Origin: Bifidobacterium breve
Lineage (GTDB): Bacteria > Actinomycetota > Actinomycetes > Nanopelagicales > Nanopelagicaceae
Assembly: GCA_945889195.1 (NCBI GenBank)
Contig: CAMDBB010000003.1
Coordinates: 62,001 to 126,000, forward strand
DNA: 64,000 nt
Reading direction: 5' to 3'
Both the position numbers and the translations under genes were made by a program. Positions 12,587 through 21,488 of this stretch are shown here, piece after piece. Each line of letters opens with the position of its first letter. Position 1 is the stretch's first letter. A model generated the notes under the pieces. It was given only the letters and a program-made list of their open reading frames with translations. It was not told the origin of the DNA and searched no databases.

Positions 12587-12616
12587 GGCCTGCACTACTG
12601 CGGTAGCCTTTCGCAC

Positions 12617-13444
12617 GTGGATAAGCCAGTAGTCGTCTATGAGCCGTTTCGTGCGGGTCTGCCACCCATGCGTGATTATCTGCGCACCTTGTGGGGACGT
12701 CGAACCTTTATCGCTGAATTCTCTCGCTCAGAGCTAAGAGAGAAGAATTACGGAACTGTCTTTGGCCAACTCTGGCTAGTCCTCAACCCATTATTGCTCT
12801 CTGGAGTTTACTTCCTTCTGATTTATGTCATTAAGGGTAGTAATGACGCCAATAGATTTGGGCATCTGACTGCGACACTTTTTCTCTTCTACCTCATCGC
12901 CAATAGTTTGACCGGCGGAGTCAAGGCGATAACCTCTGGCCAGCGACTTATTCTCAATACCTCTTTCCCGCGCGTGATGCTGCCAATCTCAGCAACGGTA
13001 ATTGCCCTCTTTAAATTTGTTCCTACCTTGATTGTCTTTGCTGCAATCCATCTACTCATTGGTTTGCCATATTCATGGCAGATGTTCTGGGCCATTCCTA
13101 TCTTTTTGATTGCTCTACTCATGGGGCTGGGAATGTCTATCTTGATCTCCTGCATCAATGTGTACTTCCGAGATGTATCTAGCATGCTTCCATACCTGAC
13201 TCGCAGCCTTCTTTACTTGTCACCAATACTCTATGAAGCAAGTAGCGTCTCAGATGAAATCAAATCACTAGAAATTATCAACCCACTCTTTTACTTACTT
13301 GATTCTTGGTCGCGGGTCGTCGTGTATGCGCAAGCCCCAACAACCTTTGGTCTACTTCATTCGCTGATTTGGGCGCTCACCATCTTTATTGTGGGCACGT
13401 ACTTCTTCTTATCGAGGGAGCGTGATTTCGCTGTCCGACTATAA
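12617..13444 (+). CDS. Polysaccharide/teichoic-acid-type ABC transporter permease (Wzm/TagG-like)
   Basis: RDLL-type ABC2 membrane protein, six predicted TM segments, adjacent Wzt-like ATPase; GTG start preceded by TAGCCT-N7. Confidence 0.88.
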   Translation: MDKPVVVYEPFRAGLPPMRDYLRTLWGRRTFIAEFSRSELREKNYGTVFGQLWLVLNPLLLSGVYFLLIYVIKGSNDANRFGHLTATLFLFYLIANSLTGGVKAITSGQRLILNTSFPRVMLPISATVIALFKFVPTLIVFAAIHLLIGLPYSWQMFWAIPIFLIALLMGLGMSILISCINVYFRDVSSMLPYLTRSLLYLSPILYEASSVSDEIKSLEIINPLFYLLDSWSRVVVYAQAPTTFGLLHSLIWALTIFIVGTYFFLSRERDFAVRL

Positions 13445-14228
13445 CCACCCACATTCTCCTCACAGCTTGGCCGTTTCTGTCAAAGATTTGGGGCTCACTT
13501 ACACAACTTCAATCGATAAGAAGCCAACTCTCAAGGCGCGCCTACGTACTTTGGGTAGAGGTAAGAAACATACGAGAGTTGTGAACGCACTAAGTGATGT
13601 CAATATTGATGTGCACTACGGAGCGGTACTTGGAGTTATTGGTTCCAATGGAGCTGGAAAATCATCGCTCATGCGCGTTATCTCAGGAATTGTTCCGCCG
13701 ACTAAAGGAAGAGTTGAAGTCTACGGAAGCGTCAGCACGCTCCTTGCGCTGGGAGTTGGATTTAACCCAGCAATGACTGGTCGCGACAACGTTTATCTCG
13801 GCGGGCTAGCTGCAGGTATGTCGCGCGAAGATATCGATCAAAACTTTGATGCCATCGCTGATTTCTCTGAGCTAGGAGAAGCTATCGATGCTCCGATGCG
13901 TACTTATTCATCGGGCATGTATGCGCGTTTAGCTTTTTCTGTAGCTGCAGTCGTCGAGCCAGATATTCTCATTATCGATGAAGCGCTCAGCACAGGAGAT
14001 GCCAAGTTTAAAGAGAAGAGCCTAAATCGAATCAAAGAGTTGCGATCATCTGATCGTGCACTGATTTTGGTAAGCCACGCGCTGGCAACCATCGAAGATG
14101 TCTGCAATGAAGTGGTTTGGTTGAATAAGGGCACTCTTATGGCGCGGGGAAATCCATCTGAAGTAATTGCGCAATACCGCACCTTTGTAAATGCCAGAAA
14201 GAGCGCATCCTCTGATGAGGACGTTTAA
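13422..14228 (+). CDS. Polysaccharide ABC transporter ATP-binding protein (Wzt/TagH-like)
   Basis: GSNGAGKSSLMRVISGI Walker A, YSSGMYARLAFSVA, DILIIDEALSTGDAKF Walker B. Confidence 0.92.
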   Translation: MISLSDYNHPHSPHSLAVSVKDLGLTYTTSIDKKPTLKARLRTLGRGKKHTRVVNALSDVNIDVHYGAVLGVIGSNGAGKSSLMRVISGIVPPTKGRVEVYGSVSTLLALGVGFNPAMTGRDNVYLGGLAAGMSREDIDQNFDAIADFSELGEAIDAPMRTYSSGMYARLAFSVAAVVEPDILIIDEALSTGDAKFKEKSLNRIKELRSSDRALILVSHALATIEDVCNEVVWLNKGTLMARGNPSEVIAQYRTFVNARKSASSDEDV

Positions 14229-15411
14229 AGCTTTTTCACTAACAACAATTCTGATTATCTCCTCCCTCTCTTCTGCTCGCGCTGAAGCCCCCGCCTCATT
14301 CTCATTTACAGGTTCTGGCTATGGACACGGCGTAGGTATGAGCCAAATTGGTGCGAAGGTACGGGCACTTGCCGGAGAAAGTGCAACGGCAATCTTGAAT
14401 TACTACTACAAAGATGTCGTCATTGCACCGATAGTTGATACACATACAGTACGCGTCAATCTCGCACATGCTGTTCGCGCTGCATCATTTGTCACCGCCA
14501 CCCCTGAATCAATTATTGAAATCTTTGCTGGCGATATTGGCGATAGCCAAGAAGTCTTACCGATTGCAACGCTACAGAACCGTCAAAAGGCTACTTTCAG
14601 AGTTCAGGCAGGGCTAGCAACATATGGTGCGTTATCTGGGACTGCATTCACGATTCGCTGGAAAGGGCCAAGCGCTGTGATCACGGTGGGCCATCCGGGC
14701 GAGACTGCGCGATATCGATATGGACAGATTCAAATCAAAATCGTAAAAGGTGCGATGGAAGTTACCAACTCTTTGAGCATGCATGATGAGTATCTACTCG
14801 GCATTAGTGAGGTGCCATCGAGTTGGCCGATGGCGGCCCTTGAAGCACAAGCGATAGCTTCTCGATCTTATGCGCTCTCAAAGTTAGGCCCAGTAAGAAC
14901 TTCATGCGATTGCCATGTTTATGACCATATCTCTGATCAGAATTTTGTTGGATACTCAAAAGAGATAGAGCCGCGCTTTGGAAAGTTTTGGAGGGCGGCT
15001 GTGATTAACACTCACATTGATTCAACAACTAGTTTGGCAATTCTGGCAGCTGGCAAACCAGTACAGGCCTATTACTTCTCTTCCTCAGGAGGCGCAACGC
15101 AGACAACGAGAGATGCGTGGGGCCAAGCCACCAGCTACACGCAATCGGTGCCAGACCTAGGAAGTCTCGATATTAAACACAATCCACGCTTTGTGAACTG
15201 GAAGGCAAGTGCCACTCAGGCGCTTGTTGCGAAAGCATTCTTACTTCCAGAAATTGTTGAACTAGAAATAATTTCGCGTAACTCGGCAGGTGCTGTCACC
15301 AGCATTAAAGGAATCGCCAGCGATGGTTCTTACAAGATTTTGCGCGGGGATACCTTTAGAAGTCGTGCAAAGATTCCTTCGCCTTACTTCTCGTTAGCTA
15401 CGTCTGCGTAA
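14215..15411 (+). CDS. SpoIID/LytB-domain secreted protein
   Basis: Signal peptide; GYGHGVGMSQIGA, LEAQAIASRSYAL, SSSGGATQ motifs. Confidence 0.85.
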   Translation: MRTFKAFSLTTILIISSLSSARAEAPASFSFTGSGYGHGVGMSQIGAKVRALAGESATAILNYYYKDVVIAPIVDTHTVRVNLAHAVRAASFVTATPESIIEIFAGDIGDSQEVLPIATLQNRQKATFRVQAGLATYGALSGTAFTIRWKGPSAVITVGHPGETARYRYGQIQIKIVKGAMEVTNSLSMHDEYLLGISEVPSSWPMAALEAQAIASRSYALSKLGPVRTSCDCHVYDHISDQNFVGYSKEIEPRFGKFWRAAVINTHIDSTTSLAILAAGKPVQAYYFSSSGGATQTTRDAWGQATSYTQSVPDLGSLDIKHNPRFVNWKASATQALVAKAFLLPEIVELEIISRNSAGAVTSIKGIASDGSYKILRGDTFRSRAKIPSPYFSLATSA

Positions 15412-15423
15412 TTAACTGTTGCC

Positions 15424-16341
15424 TTAATTGGCATGCAGAACAGAGTTAAGCCCACCCCATGTGCCGGTGCGTAAGACAACTTCAAGTCCACCCGTCAATG
15501 AGTTTCGGCGAAAGAGAAGATTATGAGCGCCTGATAGCGATCCAGCCTTTACAACTTCACCATCAGGAAGAGTGACTTTTGCAGCAGCGGTGATGTAAGT
15601 ACCAGCTTCAATCACACAGTTATCACCGAGAGAGATTCCAAGACCAGAGTTCGCTCCAAGCAGACATTTTTGCCCAACTGAGATGACTTCTTTCCCGCCA
15701 CCGCTGAGAGTGCCCATGATTGATGCGCCGCCACCAACATCAGATCCATCTCCTACGACCACGCCGGCTGAAATTCGACCTTCAACCATCGATGTACCAA
15801 GTGTTCCTGCGTTGAAATTTACAAATCCTTCGTGCATAACCGTTGTTCCAGATGCTAGGTGCGCGCCGAGTCTTACGCGATCAGCATCTGCGATACGAAC
15901 TCCACTTGGCATCACGTAATCAACCATGCGTGGGAATTTATCGACAGCAAAGACAGTTACATGGCCATAGCGTGCACGTAGCCCAGCGCGTACCTTTTCA
16001 AAACCATCAACTGCGCACGGTCCAGATGAAGTCCATACAACATTGGCCAATAGCCCAAAGATTCCTTCAAGTGATTGTCCATGAGGTTTTACTAGGCGGT
16101 GAGAAAGTAGATGCAATCTTAAGTAGACATCCTTGGCATCTTGTGGCGCCTTTGTTAGGTCAATCTCTATCGATACTAATTCACGAGTAATTCCACGAAC
16201 ATCATCTTTTCCGACAAGAGCTGACAGAGTTGCATCGGGTGCACCTTGTAGAGCTCCCAGCGCTGGCGCTGGGTACCAAACATCGAGCACGGTAGTGCCA
16301 GCGAGAGTTGCAATTCCATGGCCATGAGCGAGAGACGACAT
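15424..16341 (-). CDS. dapD: 2,3,4,5-tetrahydropyridine-2,6-dicarboxylate N-succinyltransferase
   Basis: Left-handed beta-helix hexapeptide repeats; DKFPRMVDYVMPSGVRIADADRVRLGAHLASGTTVMHEGFVNFNAGTLG motif. Confidence 0.93.
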   Translation of the reverse strand: MSSLAHGHGIATLAGTTVLDVWYPAPALGALQGAPDATLSALVGKDDVRGITRELVSIEIDLTKAPQDAKDVYLRLHLLSHRLVKPHGQSLEGIFGLLANVVWTSSGPCAVDGFEKVRAGLRARYGHVTVFAVDKFPRMVDYVMPSGVRIADADRVRLGAHLASGTTVMHEGFVNFNAGTLGTSMVEGRISAGVVVGDGSDVGGGASIMGTLSGGGKEVISVGQKCLLGANSGLGISLGDNCVIEAGTYITAAAKVTLPDGEVVKAGSLSGAHNLLFRRNSLTGGLEVVLRTGTWGGLNSVLHAN

Positions 16342-16371
16342 GCGCTAAGCCTAACCCCTATCCTGTCCCTC

Positions 16372-16908
16372 ATGCGTATTGCAGTCTTCTGTTCGTCATC
16401 GCCAACCATCGACTCTAAATTTATCGACCTGGCATTTGAACTCGGTGCCGAAATTGCATCGCAGGGCTCTGATTTAGTTTCAGGCGGCGGACATATCTCA
16501 GCGATGGGTGCAATTTCTCGAGGTGCTCGTAGCAAGGGTGGAAAGACGATTGGAATCATTCCGCAGAAGTTGGTAGATATTGAATTTGCCGATCACGATA
16601 GCGACGAACTTATTGTTGTCGACTCGATGCGTACTCGTAAGGCGAAAATCGAAGATCTAGCCGATGCCTTTATCACTTTGCCTGGCGGGCTTGGCACCCT
16701 AGAAGAGCTCTTTGAAATCTGGGTTGGGCGCTACCTAGAGTTTCATAAGAAGCCAGTCATCATTCTCGACCCACATGGAATTTATGAACCTCTCCATGCG
16801 CTGGTCGAGCATTTAGAGACACATAATTTTGTTAAGCCGGGCATGCGCGATTTAATCTATTGGGCAACTTCCACCGAAGATGCTGTAGCAAAAGCTTTAG
16901 GAAGATAA
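16372..16908 (+). CDS. LOG/TIGR00730 family Rossmann-fold protein
   Basis: SGGGHISAMGAISRGA, MRTRKAKIEDLADAFITLPGGLGTLEELFE (PGGxGTxxE). Confidence 0.92.
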   Translation: MRIAVFCSSSPTIDSKFIDLAFELGAEIASQGSDLVSGGGHISAMGAISRGARSKGGKTIGIIPQKLVDIEFADHDSDELIVVDSMRTRKAKIEDLADAFITLPGGLGTLEELFEIWVGRYLEFHKKPVIILDPHGIYEPLHALVEHLETHNFVKPGMRDLIYWATSTEDAVAKALGR

Positions 16909-16911
16909 GAA

Positions 16912-17358
16912 ATGAAGTCCAACACTCTTCGCATCTCATTTACAGTTAATGCTCCATGCGAACAAGTCTGGGAAAAGATTGCAGATTGGCCATCGCAAGG
17001 TGATTGGATGTTGCAAACTAAAGTCTGGGTAACGAGCGATCAGCGTGAAGGAGTTGGAACTTCCATCGCAGCATTTACTGGGCCGCTGTACTTTATCTAT
17101 CCTCGTTTTAAATCTTTTGGCCTCCTTGATCTGATGACAGTCACACATTGGCAACCGCCCCATCGCTGCGATGTGGAACATATTGGCAAGATTCTCAAAG
17201 GTAGCGGTAGCTTTCTGCTGACTCCACTTTCAGCGACCAAGACACGATTTGACTGGTCAGAGACTGTGGCTGCGCCAAGGGCGCTCTTTCTCTTGGTTGC
17301 GCCATTCTTATACGTGGGCGTGCGTATCTCTCTCGCTCGATTTGCTCGACTATTTTAA
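16912..17358 (+). CDS. SRPBCC/polyketide-cyclase-like protein
   Basis: N-terminal FTVNAPCEQVWEKIADWPSQGDW and overall START-like pattern. Confidence 0.75.
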   Translation: MKSNTLRISFTVNAPCEQVWEKIADWPSQGDWMLQTKVWVTSDQREGVGTSIAAFTGPLYFIYPRFKSFGLLDLMTVTHWQPPHRCDVEHIGKILKGSGSFLLTPLSATKTRFDWSETVAAPRALFLLVAPFLYVGVRISLARFARLF

Positions 17359-17383
17359 TTCGCAAGCGAGTAACCTTTATTCT

Positions 17384-17575
17384 GTGAGCAACCAAGAGAC
17401 CATCGCGCAGTTGCTCGCATCTTTGCCAGAAGAAGAGCGCATTATCTTGACGCTGCACTATCTGCGAGGTAAATCAAGTGGCGATATTGCAATCCTGCTG
17501 CAAGTCCCTGAACGCGCTGTTATTGCTGTCATTTCATCAGGAAAATCCCGCTTAAAGGGCCATCTCGGAATCTAG
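17384..17575 (+). CDS. Stand-alone sigma-70 region 4-like HTH protein (63 aa)
   Basis: LASLPEEERIILTLHYLRGKSSGDIAILLQVPERAVIAVISSGKSRLKGHL; no region 2 in frame; GTG start preceded by TAACCT-N7. Confidence 0.75.
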   Translation: MSNQETIAQLLASLPEEERIILTLHYLRGKSSGDIAILLQVPERAVIAVISSGKSRLKGHLGI

Positions 17576-17697
17576 CGAAAGCGCCTTCGCTACCCCCTTT
17601 GGCTCGATTTCACCCGCGCCCGATTCTGCGAGATACTTCTCCCTGCACTACTCGACCTCACCGTCCCCGGCAGTTTCGACAACAAGGAGTCCCCACC

Positions 17698-17877
17698 ATG
17701 GCAGCTATGAAACCCCGTACAGGTGATGGACCGATGGAAGTTACCAAGGAAGCCCGCTCACTAGTGATGCGCATTCCACTCGAAGGTGGCGGACGTCTCG
17801 TAGTCGAGCTCAACCCACAGGAAGCAAATAACCTCAGCGCAGCCCTTGAAGCCGCTGTAGCGCTGATCAAAAAGTAG
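17698..17877 (+). CDS. DUF3117 domain-containing protein
   Basis: MAAMKPRTGDGPMEVTKEARSLVMRIPLEGGGRLVVEL; actinobacterial signature, AAGGAG SD upstream. Confidence 0.95.
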   Translation: MAAMKPRTGDGPMEVTKEARSLVMRIPLEGGGRLVVELNPQEANNLSAALEAAVALIKK

Positions 17878-17891
17878 AGTGGGATAAAAAG

Positions 17892-19373
17892 ATTCTTGCA
17901 GTAGTTTCGCCAGAGATTGATTCAATTGTTGGCGCCGATATTCTCGCTCTTGGCTATATCAAGAATAAAGATGAGAAATTTGAATTCACAGCCGACTCTC
18001 GGCTAATCGCAAAACTCGAGAAATACTTTGAAGTCAGCTTTCTCGACGAGATTAATTTCTTCGATGCCTCGGGAAAAGCCGGGGAGCTCTTTGAAATCCC
18101 AGTTGCTCATGAAGATGCTGAAGTAGATCGCATCTATCTCATCGGCGTAGGGGATAACTCCTTAACTTCTCTTCGTACAGCAGGTGCGGCCCTTGGCAAG
18201 AAAGTTCGAGGCAAGGCCCTCTCGCTCGTCTCGCTCTGCGCACAGAGCGCTGCTGAAATTAAAGCTCATGGTGTTTCGCTGACCCTAGGTGCTTACCAAT
18301 GGAGTTTAAAGACTGGAAAGACTCCGGAGATTCCACAATTCTTAATTGCCACAAAAGACGGAGCGCCCGTCAAAGCTGCGCACACGATTGCGCGCGCTCT
18401 GTACACCGCTCGCGACTTGATACTTACTCCATCAAATATCAAGAACCCTCTTTGGATGGCGCAAGAGGCGCAGACAATTGCCGACGAGATGGGGCTATCG
18501 ATTCGCATCCTTGCTGGAAAAGACCTTGCCAAGTTCGGCGGTCTACGCGCTGTCGGTAACTCATCTCCTAAACCTGGGCCGCGCTTTATCGAAATTACAT
18601 ATGTCCCACGAGGTAAAGCAAAGTCAGCAGCCTCGCTTCCGCATGTTGTCATCGTTGGAAAAGGAATCACATTTGATACAGGTGGCGTCTCACTGAAGCG
18701 ACCATATGAATTTATGACAGCTATGAAGAGCGATATGGCAGGAGCTGCAGCAGCTCTTGCAACGCTGAGCGCTCTGCCTGATTTACAACCACAAGTAAAA
18801 GTAACTGTGCTATTAATGTGTGCAGAGAATGCGCTTTCGGGAACTGCGCAGCGCCCATCTGATGTGATTACTCAATATGACGGAACTACAGTCGAAATCA
18901 TCAATACCGATGCTGAAGGTCGCCTAGTTCTTGCAGATGGCCTGGGTTACGCCCTCGAAAATCTTGATCCAGATTATTTGATTGATATTGCGACCCTTAC
19001 AGGATCAGCAACCTTAGGTTTAGGTCGACAGTATGCAGCGATGTATACCCGTGATGAAAAGTTAGCGCGAGAACTTGTTGCTATCGGAGAATCAAGCGGT
19101 GAACGTGTCTGGCATATGCCATTGGTTGATGACTATCGAGATTCGCTCGATAGCGATGTTGCAGATCTCAACCATGCAGCGGATAAGGGCGACTATTCCG
19201 CAGGTTCAGTGACTGCAGCCCTTTATCTTGAGCATTTTGTTGGAGATTCGCGATGGGTACACCTAGATATTGCAGGTCCGGCGCGGAGCGAGACTGATGC
19301 AGGTGAAAATGTGAAGGGCGGCACAGGTTTCGGCGTGCGCTTGCTACTCGATTGGATAGTGTCTCTCTCGTGA
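17892..19373 (+). CDS. pepA: Leucyl aminopeptidase (M17), full-length frame; start codon unresolved
   Basis: M17 motifs VVIVGKGITFDTGGVSLK, MKSDMAGAA, NTDAEGRLVLADGL; the N-terminal domain is open upstream of the ORF-track start (18417), but there is no in-frame ATG/GTG/TTG before it; 17892 (ATT) is provisional. Confidence 0.85.
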   Translation: MLAVVSPEIDSIVGADILALGYIKNKDEKFEFTADSRLIAKLEKYFEVSFLDEINFFDASGKAGELFEIPVAHEDAEVDRIYLIGVGDNSLTSLRTAGAALGKKVRGKALSLVSLCAQSAAEIKAHGVSLTLGAYQWSLKTGKTPEIPQFLIATKDGAPVKAAHTIARALYTARDLILTPSNIKNPLWMAQEAQTIADEMGLSIRILAGKDLAKFGGLRAVGNSSPKPGPRFIEITYVPRGKAKSAASLPHVVIVGKGITFDTGGVSLKRPYEFMTAMKSDMAGAAAALATLSALPDLQPQVKVTVLLMCAENALSGTAQRPSDVITQYDGTTVEIINTDAEGRLVLADGLGYALENLDPDYLIDIATLTGSATLGLGRQYAAMYTRDEKLARELVAIGESSGERVWHMPLVDDYRDSLDSDVADLNHAADKGDYSAGSVTAALYLEHFVGDSRWVHLDIAGPARSETDAGENVKGGTGFGVRLLLDWIVSLS

Positions 19374-19996
19374 ACATCAACCCGCACGATTATGCCGAAG
19401 GCTTTATTTCTGAAGATTCCGTAAAGAGCGCAGCGCGTGCCCGTGGAGTTGAAATCGGAACACATGATGTTTCACCAGGCACAGGCTCATATCTCAGGCA
19501 CCTGGCACAACTATTGAGCGCACAATCTGTTGTTGAGATTGGAACTGGTTCAGGCGTTGGTTCACTCTGGCTCCTTGAAGGAATGATTAAGAGCGGAACG
19601 TTGACATCAATCGATGATGAGATGGAACATTCCAGCATCGCAAAGCTCGCCTTTGCTCAAGCTGAAATCGAAGCTCCGCGCTTTCGTCTGATTACCAATT
19701 CAGTGATGGATGTAATGACCAAGTTGGCCGACCGCGCCTATGACTTAGTTGTCTTCCGCCACAATCCAGAAGATCTTAATTTTGCTATCTCTGAAGCGCA
19801 TCGCGTGCTTCGAAGCGGTGGCGTTTTTGTCATTGATAACTTCTTTGGTGGAGCAAAGGTGCCAGATCCAGCGCAGAGAGATCCTAAGACCATTGCGCTA
19901 CGCGAAGCGGGTAAAGCGATCAAGGCAGATTCAGAATCTTGGATGAGCGTTCTTATTACAACTGGCGATGGTTTATTACTCGCCACAAAACTCTAG
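19370..19996 (+). CDS. O-methyltransferase (class I SAM)
   Basis: VVEIGTGSGVGSLWLLEGM, LTSIDDE; GTG overlaps pepA stop. Confidence 0.9.
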   Translation: MNINPHDYAEGFISEDSVKSAARARGVEIGTHDVSPGTGSYLRHLAQLLSAQSVVEIGTGSGVGSLWLLEGMIKSGTLTSIDDEMEHSSIAKLAFAQAEIEAPRFRLITNSVMDVMTKLADRAYDLVVFRHNPEDLNFAISEAHRVLRSGGVFVIDNFFGGAKVPDPAQRDPKTIALREAGKAIKADSESWMSVLITTGDGLLLATKL

Positions 19997-20016
19997 AGAA
20001 AGCACAATCGAGTCTG

Positions 20017-21153
20017 ATGAGTAATTGGAATGAGAGTGGCCATCGCAACGATGGACCATGGTGGGTTGCGCCAAGTCAGAGCGGGCTAGGTCACTCGATT
20101 TCACTGCGCACTGCAATCTTGATTGCCCTGGTCGTTGGAGTTGTTGGTGGCGCATTTGGCGCTTCATCTTCAGGTTCACTCTTTGGTCGTTCCGTTAACT
20201 TGGTAAAGACAACCTCTGCTATCGAAAGACCAGCGGGATCAGTGGCTGAAATTGCGCAGAGAGTTCTTCCATCAGTTGTCTCGATTGAGGCGCAATCAGG
20301 TCGTGGCGGTTCAACTGGTTCAGGATTTATCATCGATAGCACTGGATATATTTTGACCAATAACCACGTAATTGCCTCATCAGCTATGAGTGGCGGCGAT
20401 ATTCGAGTCCGTCTCAATGATGGATTTTCATATGATGCCAAGGTAATTGGGCGCGATAGCTCTTACGATCTCGCTGTCATTAAAATCGTGGCCCCTAATC
20501 TAAAGGCGTTGCAATTTGGAGATAGCGACCAGGTCGCAGTTGGCGATTCTGTCATCGCAATCGGTTCACCGCTTGGCTTATCAGGCACTGTAACTTTAGG
20601 AATCATTAGCGCGAAAGATCGCGCTGTTACTGCAGGAGAAAATGATGCAGAGAGCGCATTTATCAACGCGCTCCAAACTGATGCAGCAATCAACCCTGGA
20701 AACTCAGGTGGACCACTTGTAAATTCAACAGGTGCAGTCATTGGGGTTAACTCAGCGATCGCATCTCTTGGAACATCTTTTAGCGGCCAGACAGGTTCTA
20801 TTGGACTTGGTTTTGCGATTCCCATCAATCAAGCGCGTAAGACTGCAGATCAACTGATCAAGAACGGCAAGGCAACGTATCCGGTTATGGGTATCTCAGT
20901 TGATATGAATTACTCAGGTGATGGAGCGATGATTGCCAAGACTGGCGTTGCTATCGTCCCAGGGGGAGCTGCTGCAAAGGCGGGCTTAAAGGCTGGTGAC
21001 ATCATTACCGAAATCGATGGTCGAGCAGTCACATCTTCAGAAGAGTTGATAGTCGCAATTCGCTCCCATAACGTTGGCGAGAAAATTGAGGTCACATATA
21101 AACGTGGCGGCACTAGCAAGACGGTAACCCTGACACTGTCGGCATCGAAATAG
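20017..21153 (+). CDS. htrA: HtrA/DegP-like membrane-anchored serine protease with PDZ domain
   Basis: GSGFIIDSTGYILTNNHVI, DLAVIKI, NPGNSGGPLVN, C-terminal PDZ. Confidence 0.95.
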   Translation: MSNWNESGHRNDGPWWVAPSQSGLGHSISLRTAILIALVVGVVGGAFGASSSGSLFGRSVNLVKTTSAIERPAGSVAEIAQRVLPSVVSIEAQSGRGGSTGSGFIIDSTGYILTNNHVIASSAMSGGDIRVRLNDGFSYDAKVIGRDSSYDLAVIKIVAPNLKALQFGDSDQVAVGDSVIAIGSPLGLSGTVTLGIISAKDRAVTAGENDAESAFINALQTDAAINPGNSGGPLVNSTGAVIGVNSAIASLGTSFSGQTGSIGLGFAIPINQARKTADQLIKNGKATYPVMGISVDMNYSGDGAMIAKTGVAIVPGGAAAKAGLKAGDIITEIDGRAVTSSEELIVAIRSHNVGEKIEVTYKRGGTSKTVTLTLSASK

Positions 21154-21173
21154 CCGAGTAAGGTAGAGCCACT

Positions 21174-21488
21174 ATGTTCTTTGATTTTGGTGCAGGCGAA
21201 CTCATTGGTCTGGCGATTCTCGCCATGGTGCTCGTTGGTCCTGAGCGCCTTCCTCGCCTTGCCGTCGATGCAGCAAAGTTTGTGAAGAAGGCGCGTGATT
21301 TTGCGTCTCATGCCACAAATGAGCTTAAGTCAAACCTTGGTCCAGGCTTTGAAGATCTTGACGCCACCGATCTCAATCCTAAGAACTTTATCAAGAAGCA
21401 GATTGGCAACGTTCTCGACGATGATTCGCCAAAATCAACGAAGTATCCATCTAGCTTCGCATACGCAATAGACCCTGATCTACTATGA
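21174..21488 (+). CDS. tatB: Twin-arginine translocation subunit TatB-like
   Basis: MFFDFGAGELIGLAILAMVLVGPERLPRLA; htrA-tatB-mrp order. Confidence 0.88.
   Translation: MFFDFGAGELIGLAILAMVLVGPERLPRLAVDAAKFVKKARDFASHATNELKSNLGPGFEDLDATDLNPKNFIKKQIGNVLDDDSPKSTKYPSSFAYAIDPDLL

Noticed and set aside
17249-17383. Upstream part of ORF 17249-17575 as coding
   Set aside because: It overlaps the SRPBCC gene in another frame; the recognisable protein begins at GTG 17384.
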